A DNA stretch of 64,000 nt, taken from Oscillibacter ruminantium GH1. GTDB lineage: Bacteria; Bacillota; Clostridia; Oscillospirales; Oscillospiraceae. Where the stretch lies: the NCBI RefSeq assembly GCF_000307265.1, contig NZ_DF158897.1:357730-421729 (forward strand). The letters are read 5' to 3'. Below, piece after piece: positions 62,753 through 64,000 of the stretch. Both the position numbers and the translations under genes were made by a program. The stretch's first letter is position 1, and each line of letters opens with the position of its first letter. Below the pieces are notes generated by a model. The model saw only the letters and a list, made by a program, of their open reading frames with translations. It was not told the origin of the DNA and ran no database searches.

Positions 62753-62797
62753 AAAAAGAAGAACCGGCGGGGCAGCGGCCCCACCGGTTCTTTTTTC
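62753..62797. terminator. Bidirectional terminator
   Basis: Stem AAGAACCGGCGGGGC / GCCCCACCGGTT with A6 before and T6 after; lies between the convergent DUF975 and CmpB-like genes. Confidence 0.9.
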
Positions 62798-62808
62798 TGT
62801 ATCTGCGC

Positions 62809-63855
62809 TCAGTCCTTGTGCATACCGCCCAAGCGGCGAAGATTCTCCATCGCCTCGGCGTACTCCTTCGCCATGGCGGAGGGATTGCCCCGCAGAATCC
62901 GCAGGGACTGGCGATAGGTTTTGGCGGTGCGGGCCTTGATGACAGCCTGCCGCTCCCGCAGTTTTTTTACCGCGTCGTCAAACTCCGCCCGCTTCTGGGC
63001 AAAGGCCTCGCCGCATTCCAGCCGGTCCCGGCAGGACTCCATCGCGCTGGCCACGTTCTCAAGGGCGCTGAGTTTCGCCTCAGATAAGGTGCGCAGTGCG
63101 TCGGCCAGACGCTCCTCCCGATGGAGCTTGCGCTCCGCCTTGTTCTCAAGTCGCTCCTGCCGCTCTGTTCTCAAGCGGTCCTGAAGCAAAATGCGCTCCA
63201 CCTGCGTCCGATCCCGGAACTTTTGAAGGTCCTCCTCCGCAAAGGCGGAGACAATCTCCACCCGCCGGGCCAGACGGCGCAATTCTTCGTTTTCCTCGGT
63301 GAGCTTTTCCAGCATGGCCCGCAGATCCAGTGCGGCCCGAACAGACTGCACAGCGTCCACGCTGAACGCCGCCACCAGCGCCAGCGCCAGCGGCACAGCA
63401 AACACACTGGGAATCGCCAGCACCAGCCGGGCAATGGGGGGATGAATAAATTTCACCAGCAGAATGGAAAAAAAGCCCCACGCAAACGTGCTGGTAAAAC
63501 AGATGTATCCGTTCAAATTCAGCTTTTGATTGGAATAATCCCAGTAACGCACTTTAAAAAGCCGCTCCATCACCGCACCGGTGACGTATTCCAACAGCGT
63601 GGCTGCCGCGGCACCGCATAAGTACAGCAAAACCGGGTAATTCCGCACCGGAAGGGTGAACAGCAGAATCAAAATGGCCCCCGAGCCATAAATCGGAAGC
63701 AGCGGCCCGTGGAGAAATCCCCGGTTCACCCACCGACGCTGGCGGGCGGAGACGTAACAAGACTCCCAAACCCAGCCGCACAAGCAATAAAAAAAGAAAA
63801 ACAGGACCCACTGGTCCGCCGTATAGGCGCGCAAGAAAAACCCCTCCCAGATCAT
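62809..63855 (-). CDS. Putative ABC transporter permease-like protein (CmpB/PF06541 type)
   Basis: A 348-residue membrane protein starting MIWEGFFLRAYTADQWVLFF. Five or so membrane segments fill the N-terminal 170 residues. The family pattern is GWVWESCYVSARQRRWVNRG, FLHGPLLPIYGSGAI and YWDYSNQKLNLNGYICF. A C-terminal cytoplasmic coiled coil (about 175-345), rich in Glu, Arg and Leu, follows. The family name implies a transporter link, but no ATPase is nearby. The ribosome site is GGGAGG before the ATG. Confidence 0.85.
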   Translation of the reverse strand: MIWEGFFLRAYTADQWVLFFFFYCLCGWVWESCYVSARQRRWVNRGFLHGPLLPIYGSGAILILLFTLPVRNYPVLLYLCGAAAATLLEYVTGAVMERLFKVRYWDYSNQKLNLNGYICFTSTFAWGFFSILLVKFIHPPIARLVLAIPSVFAVPLALALVAAFSVDAVQSVRAALDLRAMLEKLTEENEELRRLARRVEIVSAFAEEDLQKFRDRTQVERILLQDRLRTERQERLENKAERKLHREERLADALRTLSEAKLSALENVASAMESCRDRLECGEAFAQKRAEFDDAVKKLRERQAVIKARTAKTYRQSLRILRGNPSAMAKEYAEAMENLRRLGGMHKD

Positions 63856-63928
63856 AGTCTCGTCAGTCTACCCCAAACGCTTTAAAAAATCAACCACCCA
63901 ATTTTAAATTTTTAAAAGAGCGGGTGAA

Positions 63929-63955
63929 AACCCGGACCGTAATACGGTCCGGGTT
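63929..63955 (-). terminator. Terminator after the gene entering from the right edge
   Basis: A 12-bp stem, AACCCGGACCGT and complement with AAT loop. On the minus strand it is followed by TTCACCCGC, so the T run is weak in that direction and stronger on the plus strand (TTTTCC). Confidence 0.6.
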
Positions 63956-63971
63956 TTCCTGCATGTTTCTT

Positions 63972-64000
63972 TTACAGAAGGTTATAAAGGATCTTGGCCA
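63972..64000 (-). CDS. C-terminal end of a gene beyond the window
   Basis: On the minus strand the last codons read AKILYNLL followed by TAA at 63972-63974, 17 bases before a hairpin. Too short to identify. The call rests only on the stop codon next to the terminator. Confidence 0.4.

Noticed and set aside
1-64000. CRISPR arrays, insertion sequences, prophage or integrase genes
   Set aside because: No regularly spaced repeats, transposase motifs, integrase motifs or phage structural genes were seen on either strand.

Overview
The window looks like chromosome of a GC-rich, anaerobic, low-redox member of the Firmicutes (class Clostridia, most like the Oscillospiraceae of the gut). The evidence is a clostridial-type Rnf complex in the order C-D-G-E-A-B, a CIRCE-controlled hrcA-grpE-dnaK-dnaJ operon, a tryptophan T-box, a glycine riboswitch, strong AGGAGG-type ribosome sites, TTGACA/TATAAT promoters and lipoproteins with LAAC-type lipoboxes. 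There is no phage, transposase, CRISPR array or plasmid gene in it.

Layout. 1-2.5 kb: the 3' part of an M24 peptidase gene and pyrG behind a structured leader. 2.8-10.4 kb: two paralogous three-gene ABC importers of the TrpXYZ type. The first sits behind a short leader peptide rich in Phe and Tyr codons followed by a terminator; the second sits behind a T-box whose specifier is UGG (Trp). Two small XRE-type regulators lie between them. 10.4-17 kb: a TAXI/DUF1850/fused-permease TRAP transporter operon, divergent from a LytS/LytR-type two-component pair. 17-30 kb: secreted and membrane proteins on the minus strand, namely a decayed adhesin-like pseudogene, two zinc-ribbon proteins, a DUF2207 protein, LemA, a clostripain-like lipoprotein, an SLH/Big_2 surface protein, and a lipoprotein sharing a domain with it. 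30-38.6 kb: a signalling cluster with a response regulator made of two complete regulators fused in one chain (REC-LytTR-REC-winged helix), a 7TM histidine kinase, two GHKL (AgrC-like) kinases with no regulator of their own, and a surface protein with a duplicated domain. 38.8-49.4 kb: a glycine-riboswitch-controlled amino-acid symporter, an acetyltransferase, a FAD/Rieske oxidoreductase with a YyaL-like protein, tRNA-Leu(CAA), an OmpR-type two-component pair, a DUF4015-like protein and rpiB. 49.6-55.3 kb: a PHP phosphatase and the heat-shock operon. 56.3-61.5 kb: the Rnf operon. 61.8-64 kb: two multi-spanning membrane proteins and the last codons of another gene.

How the parts fit. The two ABC importers look like copies that have been given different aromatic amino acid sensors. 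The fused regulator plausibly collects signals from both kinase classes encoded beside it: GHKL kinases normally pair with LytTR regulators, and HisKA kinases with OmpR-type regulators. A direct repeat with exactly the spacing of LytTR binding sites lies in the divergent promoter region at 30.04-30.07 kb. A related one, sharing the 13-mer ACCGTTCGCGCAA, lies upstream of the TAXI/TRAP operon beside the other LytTR regulator.
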